A program made the translations under genes and the position numbers. Shown here in pieces: positions 56,777 to 64,000 of a DNA stretch of 64,000 nucleotides. The notes below the pieces were generated by a model. The model had not been told where the DNA came from, did not search any database, and saw only the letters and a list, made by a program, of their open reading frames with translations. The DNA is from Cryomorphaceae bacterium (GTDB lineage Bacteria; Bacteroidota; Bacteroidia; Flavobacteriales_D; Sanyastnellaceae): contig WGNM01000018.1 of NCBI GenBank assembly GCA_016124575.1, positions 62,001-126,000 on the forward strand, given 5' to 3'. Each line of letters opens with the position of its first letter. The stretch's first letter is position 1.

Positions 56777-59269
56777 TTAGTCGTGTTGGAGCATTATCTC
56801 AACTTCAAATGTAGAACCTTTTCCGAGTTCTGATTTGACGTTGATTTTTCCGCTCAATTTGTTTATTATTTCTTTGCAAATATATAAGCCAAGGCCTGTT
56901 CCAGTGGCGCTGCTAGAGGCCCTGTAAAACATCTCAAATATCTTCTTCAGGTTCTTTGCCGATATTCCTTCCCCGTTGTCAGAAATGGCGATGGTCAGTT
57001 TTTCTGCCGTGTGTTGTATGTCTACTTTTACGTAGGAGTCGTTAACATGACGTCTGTACTTGACAGCATTACTGATGAGGTTCTTTAACAAGGTGCTCAT
57101 CCGATAATGATCCGAGCAAATTTCTTTATTTCCTTCCATTTGAAGTGACAATGAAAGGCTTTCATTGTCGGTGAAACGCAAATCATTAAAAATACCTGTC
57201 ACCATTTCTGTAATATCGAAGTTGGAAAATTGCAATTCCAAACGGGCATTTCTTGAATAATCGAGGATTTCTTTTATTGTGCCATCCAATCTTTCAGATG
57301 ATTCAACTGCAAGTGCTAAATACCGTTGATCACTCTCAGTCAAGGTGTTGTTGTCTATCACTAAGCCCAAAATGCCTTTGATACTCAATATGGGAGATCG
57401 CAAATCATGCGAAATGCTATAAACAAAATTGTCAAGCTCGTGGTTGATTTTATGCAGCTCGTTGTTTTTCTCAATTACGTCTTGCTGAATACTTTTTAAG
57501 TCGGTTATATCTAAGTAAATGCTTATCTGTCCGGCTATTTGTTTTTGCTGATTGAAGGTCGGACCGCTTGAAATGAGGTAATGAACAAGTGTGTCATTCG
57601 ATGTCTGAAGCGATATTTCAAATGCCCCCTCATCTATCTTGCGGTATTCTATAATTTCTCCCTTTCCTAATTTTTGAATGAGCACGCTCTCTACATCTTG
57701 CGTAAGCATGAGCGATTCAATAGGTGTTGCCTGGGCCATTTCCCTGAACTTTTTATTGCTAAACACCACTGTGCCAAAGGTGTCTACTTCCATCAGGCCA
57801 AGATTCATGTTGTCAATGATGGTGCGGTATTTCTCTTCGCTGGCCTTTAATTTTCTCTCTGCTTCCCGCTCTTCTGTAATGTCGATAGATGTGCCTACCA
57901 ATCGCAGTACTTCATCGTTTTCATCGCGCTCAACAATGGTCATTATTTTTAAAATGCGCTGTGCTCCGTTGTCGAGCCGTTTAATATTCACTTCATCTTC
58001 AAAGATGTCTGCGTCTTGGTTATACAAAGCGTAAACTTCCCTTCTTATCCTCTCTAGATCGTCACTTAGAATCGCCTTCTCCCAAAATCGCTCATGCGGC
58101 TCAAGGGGATTGATTGTAGCTCCATACTGCGAAACCAAATGTTCGTTCCATGCCAGTTTCCCGGTTTTAGGATACATTTCCCAAATACCTATGTTCGATT
58201 TCGCTGTAATTAACTCAAACCGAGAATTGATTCTTAAGATTTCTTGCTGCGCAATGATCTCAGAGGTAATGTCTTTTTGAAGGGCAATGAAATTGACGTG
58301 GTTGCCGAGGTCGTCGAACACAGGGGTAATCTCAAGCTGATTGTAATACGTTCCGCCGTCTTTTCGATGGTTTATGAGTGTAACTTCAATTGGTTTTTTA
58401 ATAAGGAGTGCTTCTCGAAGCTTCTGTATTGCCTCTTGGTCAGAACTATCGCCCTGAAGAAAGTCTTTGGGCTTCTTGCCTATAACTTCCTCAAGGGTAT
58501 ATCCTGTTGTGTCGGAAAAGCTTTGGTTAACCCATTCAATGCACCCAAATTTATCGGTAATGATTACTCCATTCTTCGTTTTTGTAGAAATTAATGAAAG
58601 TTTCCGTAACTCGATCTCTGAGGCGGTGATGGTTTCTATTTGCCTCTGAATCTTGTTGCTCTTAATCCGATTGCTGACAAGGCTTTGCGCTTGTTTTGAA
58701 AAAACGCTGAAGATGGTTCTGTGTCGGTTCTCTAGTCTGCTGTACAAGGGCAATTTCGCAATTGATGTGCATCCCAGCAGGTACGTTGAATAATTCAAAT
58801 CAGAATCGGTAAAGCAAAAGAATAAACCCTCAGCATAGCTCGATAGATGGTCGAGTTTTTGAAAGTCTTCAGCGCGGACTCCGAAATTTGAAATCGGTAT
58901 TTCAGAATCGGCAATGGATTTTAGGTCAGAAATGATCGTCGCTTTATCTATTGGGCCAGTCGGTCTGTATCCTTCAAGGTACAGCTGGCTATGAGTTGTA
59001 TCGTTGGTTTTCTCAAAATAAACAATAGCGCTTTCTACTTCAAAAAGATCTACAATGGCTTCTGTAAGTAGTCGAAAGAAGTCGGGGGGTGACTGCTCTC
59101 GAAGCGCTCTGGAATTGAAGTCGTGCAATTTCTTGTACAACTCCAATTCACTGTCAAGTCTGTCTCGTGTGTTAATTAACTGCTGCTCCACAAAAGCAAA
59201 GCGGGTGGTGCGCAACTGTAAGTCGCGGTAACTTTTTAGCAAATCTTCATACGAGAGGTCTCTATTCAT
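56777..59269 (-). CDS. GAF/multi-PAS sensor histidine kinase
   Basis: An 830-residue cytoplasmic kinase without membrane spans. Order: N-terminal coiled coil and GAF-like domain (about 40-210), PAS/PAC (about 225-340, with IITDKFGCIEWVNQSF), a second PAS/PAC (about 345-470), a third PAS (about 480-595), HisKA with His621 in YSISHDLRSP, and an HATPase domain (LISNAVKYRR, ISDNGEGIS, GTGLGLYICKEI). It starts 24 bases after the FIST gene and ends 1 base before the response regulator. A signal sensed by FIST could be passed to the soluble kinase; this is inferred from the operon. Confidence 0.93.
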   Translation of the reverse strand: MNRDLSYEDLLKSYRDLQLRTTRFAFVEQQLINTRDRLDSELELYKKLHDFNSRALREQSPPDFFRLLTEAIVDLFEVESAIVYFEKTNDTTHSQLYLEGYRPTGPIDKATIISDLKSIADSEIPISNFGVRAEDFQKLDHLSSYAEGLFFCFTDSDLNYSTYLLGCTSIAKLPLYSRLENRHRTIFSVFSKQAQSLVSNRIKSNKIQRQIETITASEIELRKLSLISTKTKNGVIITDKFGCIEWVNQSFSDTTGYTLEEVIGKKPKDFLQGDSSDQEAIQKLREALLIKKPIEVTLINHRKDGGTYYNQLEITPVFDDLGNHVNFIALQKDITSEIIAQQEILRINSRFELITAKSNIGIWEMYPKTGKLAWNEHLVSQYGATINPLEPHERFWEKAILSDDLERIRREVYALYNQDADIFEDEVNIKRLDNGAQRILKIMTIVERDENDEVLRLVGTSIDITEEREAERKLKASEEKYRTIIDNMNLGLMEVDTFGTVVFSNKKFREMAQATPIESLMLTQDVESVLIQKLGKGEIIEYRKIDEGAFEISLQTSNDTLVHYLISSGPTFNQQKQIAGQISIYLDITDLKSIQQDVIEKNNELHKINHELDNFVYSISHDLRSPILSIKGILGLVIDNNTLTESDQRYLALAVESSERLDGTIKEILDYSRNARLELQFSNFDITEMVTGIFNDLRFTDNESLSLSLQMEGNKEICSDHYRMSTLLKNLISNAVKYRRHVNDSYVKVDIQHTAEKLTIAISDNGEGISAKNLKKIFEMFYRASSSATGTGLGLYICKEIINKLSGKINVKSELGKGSTFEVEIMLQHD

Positions 59270-59293
59270 AATTATTGCGCTTCGCAGATGCGA

Positions 59294-60481
59294 TTATTGT
59301 CGGTAAACTACATACAATGCGGAGGTGTAATTGTGATATGTGTTTTTGCCGCCTAGACGGGCGAATTCGCCGAAACCGTACATGCCGAGCCAAGGCGGAC
59401 ATTCACCATCAACCAGGAAAGGTTCTTTCATGATGTTTACCAGCTCTTCTTTCAAAATGCGGTTGAAAAGAAAACGACCACGTGCCAAGCAATCGGCATG
59501 AAAAACAGCTACTGGTTTTTTTGTCCCAGCTCTCTTTTTCATCTCCACAACCATTTTACCCATTTCTTCGAAGATCAGATCTTCATCGCGGGTTGTAAGC
59601 CATAGTTCAGTTCCTTCCGGACAGGTGGTGGCGTAATGCATGTCGTTGCCTTCATGCTTAGTAACTACACGTAAAATATGCCTGTTGCCATACTCAGCTG
59701 CGTGTTCATCTGATAGCTTCTCTCCTAAAGCTCCAATGGGAATGGAATCGCCACAACTTGCGTCATGGGGAAGTCCCAATCGGGTAAGGTATTCTTGCCA
59801 TGCTGGCTTGTGATTGAATTCTTTGATTATATGCCCTTCTGACTTTGTAACTACCAATGGCTCTCCAATGGCCACAAATCCATGTGTGGCTTGGGTGTCA
59901 ATGCTCAGCGTAGGGTCTGAGAATCCTATGGCAAAAGCCCCGTGCTCATAAACGTTGTCGTCTACCGCTTGAAAGCTTATATGCCCTTTCATATTGTCTG
60001 ATGAAGTAGCTCCAAAAATGGTAACGTCTTCTCCAAATACCGACTCGAATGCGGCAATGCATTGGTCATTGTCAATGTCGATGCCAGATGCCAAAAAGTA
60101 TATCATGTTGATAGCTTGACCTGAATTCTTAAGCTGTTGGGCTATCTCTAAACTTTTCTCATACGAGTTATGTCCATAAATCTGATCCACACTTCCAACA
60201 GCAAAGTCTTGGCCTTTCACTGTCATGAGAGCAATGTCTTTCATTGATTCTGAAACTCCCTCTCGACCAACTACGCCACAGCAAGAGGCCGCAAGAATTC
60301 TAGCGTTTGGTGCGAGCAAGCGGGCTTGATCAACCATCTCTTGAAAATCATGACCGATGGAGGCGTGAAGTAATATGAGGTCGCAATCTGCAGTGTTTTC
60401 GCCCAAGGCGATTTCCATGCATTCCATAACACCACGGCGGGTGTTGACAATCCGCGCATTGGCAGAATTGAACTGTAACAT
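59294..60481 (-). CDS. FIST domain protein
   Basis: A 395-residue cytoplasmic protein with FIST_N (about 25-215, with ILAASCCGVVG and IFGATSSDN) and FIST_C (about 225-380) domains. FIST proteins are proposed small-molecule (possibly amino acid) sensors in signalling pathways. Here the gene leads an operon with a histidine kinase and a receiver, which fits a sensor role. The ligand is unknown. Confidence 0.9.
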   Translation of the reverse strand: MLQFNSANARIVNTRRGVMECMEIALGENTADCDLILLHASIGHDFQEMVDQARLLAPNARILAASCCGVVGREGVSESMKDIALMTVKGQDFAVGSVDQIYGHNSYEKSLEIAQQLKNSGQAINMIYFLASGIDIDNDQCIAAFESVFGEDVTIFGATSSDNMKGHISFQAVDDNVYEHGAFAIGFSDPTLSIDTQATHGFVAIGEPLVVTKSEGHIIKEFNHKPAWQEYLTRLGLPHDASCGDSIPIGALGEKLSDEHAAEYGNRHILRVVTKHEGNDMHYATTCPEGTELWLTTRDEDLIFEEMGKMVVEMKKRAGTKKPVAVFHADCLARGRFLFNRILKEELVNIMKEPFLVDGECPPWLGMYGFGEFARLGGKNTYHNYTSALYVVYRQ

Positions 60482-60665
60482 ACTTGTCGAATTTGGTTTA
60501 TTACTTAACTTCTTGTACTATCGAAGTTCTACGTCTAAGCCAAAAATGGGTTACAGAACACCATTGGGTTTGCTGGCTAATGTATTGTTTTTTCAATGAT
60601 ATCTAATCACCTTTCTCTTCAAACAGGGGTCTTAAAAGCTCAATTGCTAGGGATCTGCGTTTTTA

Positions 60666-61706
60666 TTAATAAAATGCTGCCATGCGCTCCATTGCGGTAA
60701 GGGCATGTTGGACAATTAAATTTCGAAATGCGTCGGTGTTTCCGTTAGAACGGGCTTCCTCGAGGGCTTTGTAATAATTCAGCCTACTCGTGTTATCGCC
60801 TTTCAAATTCGCGATGCAATAGCCATTCTGGAGCAGGTGCAGGTTCATCAGCAACCGTGATGTGCGACCATTGCCATCAATGAAGGGGTGGATGCTGACG
60901 AGCCGTAAATGTGCCTCTGCGGCAAATAAAACGGGGTGCATGCGGTTAAACTCTTTGTTATACCAACGAAAGAAATCATCCATGGCTTCTCGCAATTGGT
61001 AATGATTCGGCGGGTTGTGTTTGGAACCTCCAATCATGACCTGCACTGTGCGGTACCTGCCAGCGTCAGTTTGTGAAATGCCGCGAAGTATAAGGTTGTG
61101 AATTTGAAGGAGATCGCGCTCAGTGATGCGCGTGCGTCTTTTAGCCAATTGCTTAATGAAAGCAATGGCGTCAGTATGGTTTATTGCTTCAAGATGCTCT
61201 TGCATGGTTTTACCAGAAATGGTAAGACCTTGGTTGATCACCAATTCTGTTTCTTGTAAACTGAGCGTGTTGCCCTCTATGCGGTTGCTCTCAAAGGTGT
61301 ATTCGGTTTCTAATGCTTGAAGAATGCGGCTGTTCTCGTTGTTTCTAGAGTGAACCAGTGTGCTTCGAAGCTGATCGATTTTAGTGAGCATGGCCGACAT
61401 TTCTGGAAGCAATGGTTCACTCTGGAGGGCATATTCAGCCAGTTCTTCTTGCACCTGCTCAAGCGCTTCTTTCGCAAATGGGAACTCGAGCACATCGTTC
61501 AATATTCGCTGCTTCAACCAAGCAACAATAAGTGTTTCTTCGGGGATTTCGAGCAAAACCGCGAGCTTGATTACTTGATCTTTTGTTGGCAGACGTGTGC
61601 CGTTCTCAAATTTGCTTATCAGCGATTGATCAATGCCCAATGCCTGCGAAATATCTTTCGCACGAAGGGCTCTTTTTATTCTTGAAGATTTGAGTAATTG
61701 AAACAT
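60666..61706 (-). CDS. XRE-HTH-Fic protein (adenylyltransferase type)
   Basis: A 346-residue protein with an N-terminal Cro/C1-type HTH (about 8-60; ISQALGIDQSLISKFENG) and a C-terminal Fic domain. The catalytic motif HPFIDGNGRTSR starts at His273. An inhibitory helix motif S-x3-E-G-N is at Ser140-Glu144 (ESNRIEGN), so it is a class II Fic with built-in autoinhibition. Fic enzymes transfer AMP from ATP to target proteins. No separate antitoxin gene is adjacent. The longer 61736 frame runs through the promoter, so the ATG at 61706 is preferred. A palindrome overlaps the -7 box. Confidence 0.9.
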   Translation of the reverse strand: MFQLLKSSRIKRALRAKDISQALGIDQSLISKFENGTRLPTKDQVIKLAVLLEIPEETLIVAWLKQRILNDVLEFPFAKEALEQVQEELAEYALQSEPLLPEMSAMLTKIDQLRSTLVHSRNNENSRILQALETEYTFESNRIEGNTLSLQETELVINQGLTISGKTMQEHLEAINHTDAIAFIKQLAKRRTRITERDLLQIHNLILRGISQTDAGRYRTVQVMIGGSKHNPPNHYQLREAMDDFFRWYNKEFNRMHPVLFAAEAHLRLVSIHPFIDGNGRTSRLLMNLHLLQNGYCIANLKGDNTSRLNYYKALEEARSNGNTDAFRNLIVQHALTAMERMAAFY

Positions 61707-61719
61707 GACAAAAAATAAC

Positions 61720-61736
61720 TTGACAAATATAGTCAA
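61720..61736 (-). promoter_or_regulatory. Palindromic operator over the fic -7 box
   Basis: TTGAC-N7-GTCAA inverted repeat. Its centre reads TATATTTG on the minus strand (61731-61724), an exact -7 box. The HTH-Fic protein is the obvious candidate to bind it and repress itself. Confidence 0.6.
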
Positions 61737-61833
61737 TTTAATGCTGTCTTATAAATTCTCCCGAATTTTTTCAATATCCAAGTTGTCTGCCTTTTGTCCA
61801 CCGATTATTGTTCTCTCTTCAGTTAGGAAAGGG

Positions 61834-61841
61834 TATATTTG
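61834..61841 (+). promoter_or_regulatory. Promoter (TATATTTG) of the giant secreted protein gene
   Basis: Exact -7 box, with a TTG at 61808-61810, 23 bases upstream. The ATG follows 20 bases after the box. It is divergent from the fic promoter. Confidence 0.55.
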
Positions 61842-61860
61842 GACATAGAAACCATTTGCG

Positions 61861-64000
61861 ATGATTGCTTCTGTTCCCTTCAACCGTTCCCTTATGGTCG
61901 GTTTGTTTTTGATTTTTGGGTTTTGTGCATCCGGACAGTTCGCGGTGAATGTTTTTACCGACTCACCTGATTCGAATCCGGGTGATGGGGTGTGTGCAGA
62001 TGCAGGTGGGAATTGTTCGCTGAGAGCGGCGGTCATGGAGTCGAATGCTTTGCCTGGTAGCAATGATATTTCTCTACCCATAGGTGAATATGTTTTTACA
62101 CTTGGAGCTGCGAATGAAAACGCTGCGGCTTCAGGTGATTTAGATGTTACAGATGATCTTAGTATTGTTGGTGCCGACACACGGCAAACAATAATTCGCG
62201 CCGATTCATTGGATAGGGCGTTTCAGATTTTTTCAAACGTTGTAGTATCGATGGACAATCTCGAATTATGGGAGGGCCGACTATCCAATGGCAATGGTGG
62301 TGCTATTATTAATCAAGGTACGTTAGAACTCAATGAGGTTGGAATAAGAGCTTCGATGTGTGAAGGGGGGTCTGGGGCGCAAGGGGGCGGACTGGGTGGA
62401 GCGATTTACAACTCGGGTTCGCTACTACTAACGAACACAACAATCAACAATTGCAGGGCTTTAGGTGGTAAGGGCAACAATGGTGTCGCCCCAGGAGGCG
62501 GCAGCGGCGGTGGTGCCGGTCCGGGTTTGGGTGGCGCTATTTATAACGATGTGGGCGCAAACTGTGTCCTATCGAACTCAACAATAAGTGGGAACATCGC
62601 TCAAGGTGGTCGTGGTGGAAATGGTACTTTTCACCAAGGCTCAGGAACAACAGCTAGTCCGGGAGGCAGCGGCGGCGGTGCAGGCGGAAACGCAGGCGGA
62701 AACAATGCCGCCGGGGGTGCTGGTAACTGGGGCGGTGGCGGTGGCGGCGGCGGATCTATTTCTGGTGCAGGTGGCGCTGGTGGGTTCGGCGGCGGTGGCG
62801 GCGGCGGCGGTGCGAGCTCTTGGGGTGGAAATGCAGGGCCTGGTGGTGCGGCTGGACAGTATGGTGGTGCAGGTGGACAAGGTTGCTGCAGCGCGGGGTC
62901 AGGCGGTGGCGGCGGTGCTGGTATCGGCGGCGGACTGTTTAATAGAGGGGGGACAATAGAAATTACCAATTGTACAATAGCCTTTAATGAAGCAATTGGC
63001 GGCTTGGGTGGTAATGGTTGGTTTAGCGGGCCTGGAGCAGGTGGACAAAGTGTAGGAGGTGCTATTTTTAATCTTTCTGGAACGGTAATGATCGATCATG
63101 CTTTGTTCGCAGAGAATGCTGCAACACAAGGTCCGTCGCTGTTTGGGACTTTCGATTCAAATGGCGGACATAACTTGGTGCAAACATCAACGGCTACAGT
63201 AACGTATATAGGAAGCACAACCAACAACTTGTTGAATGTCGATCCTCTTATTTTTCCCCTGGCAAACAATGGTGGAAATACAGATACACATCTGCTAGAA
63301 GCGTGCAATCCAATTAGTCCGGCTGTAAATGCAGGTGATTTCGCTTTTGCTTTAACGCTAGATCAAATCGGACAGGTGCGTTCGGGGTTGCCAGAAATCG
63401 GTTCTTTAGAAGTTGTTGCAAGCTCGGTTTTATTGCTGCCAGCCGATACAACGCTTTGCTTTGGTCAGTCGATTTTACTCGATGTTACCAGCGATGACAG
63501 TGTTTATGAATGGAGTGATTCATCAACCGATCCAACGTTGTCGGTTGACCAAGCTGGCACCTATTCGGTTACCATAACCCAAAATGGTTGCGATTATTTC
63601 GATGAGATCGTTGTCGAATATAACCCGCTTGAAACCATCGATCTGGGTGAAGATCAAACACTTTGTCCGAGCACGACTTTGCTTCTTGATGCTGGCGTTC
63701 CAGGTGCAACCTACGCGTGGCAAGATGGGTCAGGCATGCAAACCTTTGTGGCCGATGCCCCAGGTGATTTTAGTGTGGTGGTAACAGTAGGTTTCTGCTC
63801 AGCGCAGGATATGGTAACGGTTCTTGCTCCTGAAGCGGTTTTGCTGGATCTCGGCGCTGATCAAACAATTTGTGAGGGTGAAGAAGTGACGTTTTCAACA
63901 GATGTTGTTGCAGATGAATATTCTTGGAATACTGGCGACGACACGCAAGCCATTGCCATCGACGCCGCTGGCGTATACACCCTTGAAATTTCGGTTGATG
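61861..64000 (+). CDS. Giant secreted CSLREA / beta-helix / glycine-rich protein (partial, open at right edge)
   Basis: The frame has no stop from the ATG at 61861 to the window end, giving at least 713 residues. A signal peptide (CASGQ) leads to a CSLREA-type start (VCADAGGNCSLRAAVMESN) and parallel beta-helix repeats with GGAI-N turns typical of adhesin-like proteins. A long stretch of Gly/Ala/Ser (about residues 210-365) interrupts the helix and raises GC content well above the neighbours. After about residue 515 come at least three Ig-like modules of the type LCFGQSILLD...YEW...AGTYSVTI, common in gliding-motility-associated surface proteins. The C-terminal secretion signal must lie beyond the edge. 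An adhesive surface role is inferred. Confidence 0.85.
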   Translation, partial: MIASVPFNRSLMVGLFLIFGFCASGQFAVNVFTDSPDSNPGDGVCADAGGNCSLRAAVMESNALPGSNDISLPIGEYVFTLGAANENAAASGDLDVTDDLSIVGADTRQTIIRADSLDRAFQIFSNVVVSMDNLELWEGRLSNGNGGAIINQGTLELNEVGIRASMCEGGSGAQGGGLGGAIYNSGSLLLTNTTINNCRALGGKGNNGVAPGGGSGGGAGPGLGGAIYNDVGANCVLSNSTISGNIAQGGRGGNGTFHQGSGTTASPGGSGGGAGGNAGGNNAAGGAGNWGGGGGGGGSISGAGGAGGFGGGGGGGGASSWGGNAGPGGAAGQYGGAGGQGCCSAGSGGGGGAGIGGGLFNRGGTIEITNCTIAFNEAIGGLGGNGWFSGPGAGGQSVGGAIFNLSGTVMIDHALFAENAATQGPSLFGTFDSNGGHNLVQTSTATVTYIGSTTNNLLNVDPLIFPLANNGGNTDTHLLEACNPISPAVNAGDFAFALTLDQIGQVRSGLPEIGSLEVVASSVLLLPADTTLCFGQSILLDVTSDDSVYEWSDSSTDPTLSVDQAGTYSVTITQNGCDYFDEIVVEYNPLETIDLGEDQTLCPSTTLLLDAGVPGATYAWQDGSGMQTFVADAPGDFSVVVTVGFCSAQDMVTVLAPEAVLLDLGADQTICEGEEVTFSTDVVADEYSWNTGDDTQAIAIDAAGVYTLEISVD

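Noticed and set aside
60666-61706. HTH-Fic as a classical two-gene toxin-antitoxin pair
   Set aside because: No small partner gene is adjacent and the inhibitory motif is in the same protein.
61749-62180. 143-codon minus-strand frame
   Set aside because: It overlaps the promoter and signal-peptide region of the large plus-strand gene, which has clear domains.
62631-62969. Proline-rich minus-strand frame
   Set aside because: It mirrors the glycine codons of the plus-strand secreted protein and has no start context or homology.

Overview
The window is a chromosomal segment of a Bacteroidota bacterium, most likely a marine member of the Flavobacteriales. Four things point there: secreted proteins with type IX secretion (T9SS) C-terminal sorting domains, exact copies of the Bacteroidota -7 box TAnnTTTG ahead of several genes with almost no Shine-Dalgarno sites, a type III glutamine synthetase, and the gene order rpsU-xerC-raiA-tRNAs-tuf-tRNA-Trp-secE-nusG-rplKAJL-rpoBC. 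No insertion sequence, prophage, CRISPR array or rRNA gene was seen.

Layout. 1-6249: the end of glnN, a PorE-like TPR/propeller/OmpA protein, then purM-prfA-pyrF packed together. 6244-12381: a small lipoprotein, a DUF2851-PspC-ion channel operon, a Na+/alanine-type symporter, a helix-hairpin-helix protein and apt. 12431-28230: an acyl-CoA dehydrogenase, then the translation and transcription supercluster with five tRNAs, ending in a UUCG-loop terminator. 28302-32179: a conserved protein of unknown role, an NTF2-like protein, a lipoprotein and a PhnP-type MBL hydrolase. 32294-36295: a secreted DUF1800 / DUF1501 / discoidin-T9SS trio. 36344-43275: an LpxL-type acyltransferase, rarA, a Spy-like periplasmic protein, an HI0933-type flavoprotein, a cyclic-nucleotide-binding/AlbA fusion and an RhlE-type helicase with a 48-bp tandem repeat. 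43355-55710, all on the minus strand: two fatty acid desaturases flanking two very large vanadium-haloperoxidase-like T9SS proteins, plus small membrane proteins and an unusual OmpA protein. 55992-56352: a decayed T9SS cargo gene. 56383-60481: a FIST-histidine kinase-response regulator operon. 60666-61706: an HTH-Fic protein with a palindrome over its own promoter. 61861 to the right edge: a giant glycine-rich secreted protein that is still open where the window ends.

How the parts fit. The left half is mostly housekeeping with conserved synteny. The right half is accessory and centred on the cell surface: a PorE-like envelope protein and at least three T9SS cargo proteins, among them the tandem haloperoxidase-like enzymes, whose complete vanadate-site residues can be read directly. 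The most unusual items are this haloperoxidase/desaturase block, the cNMP-AlbA fusion, start codons lying directly against terminators or promoter boxes, and a hairpin on top of the tRNA-tuf promoter.
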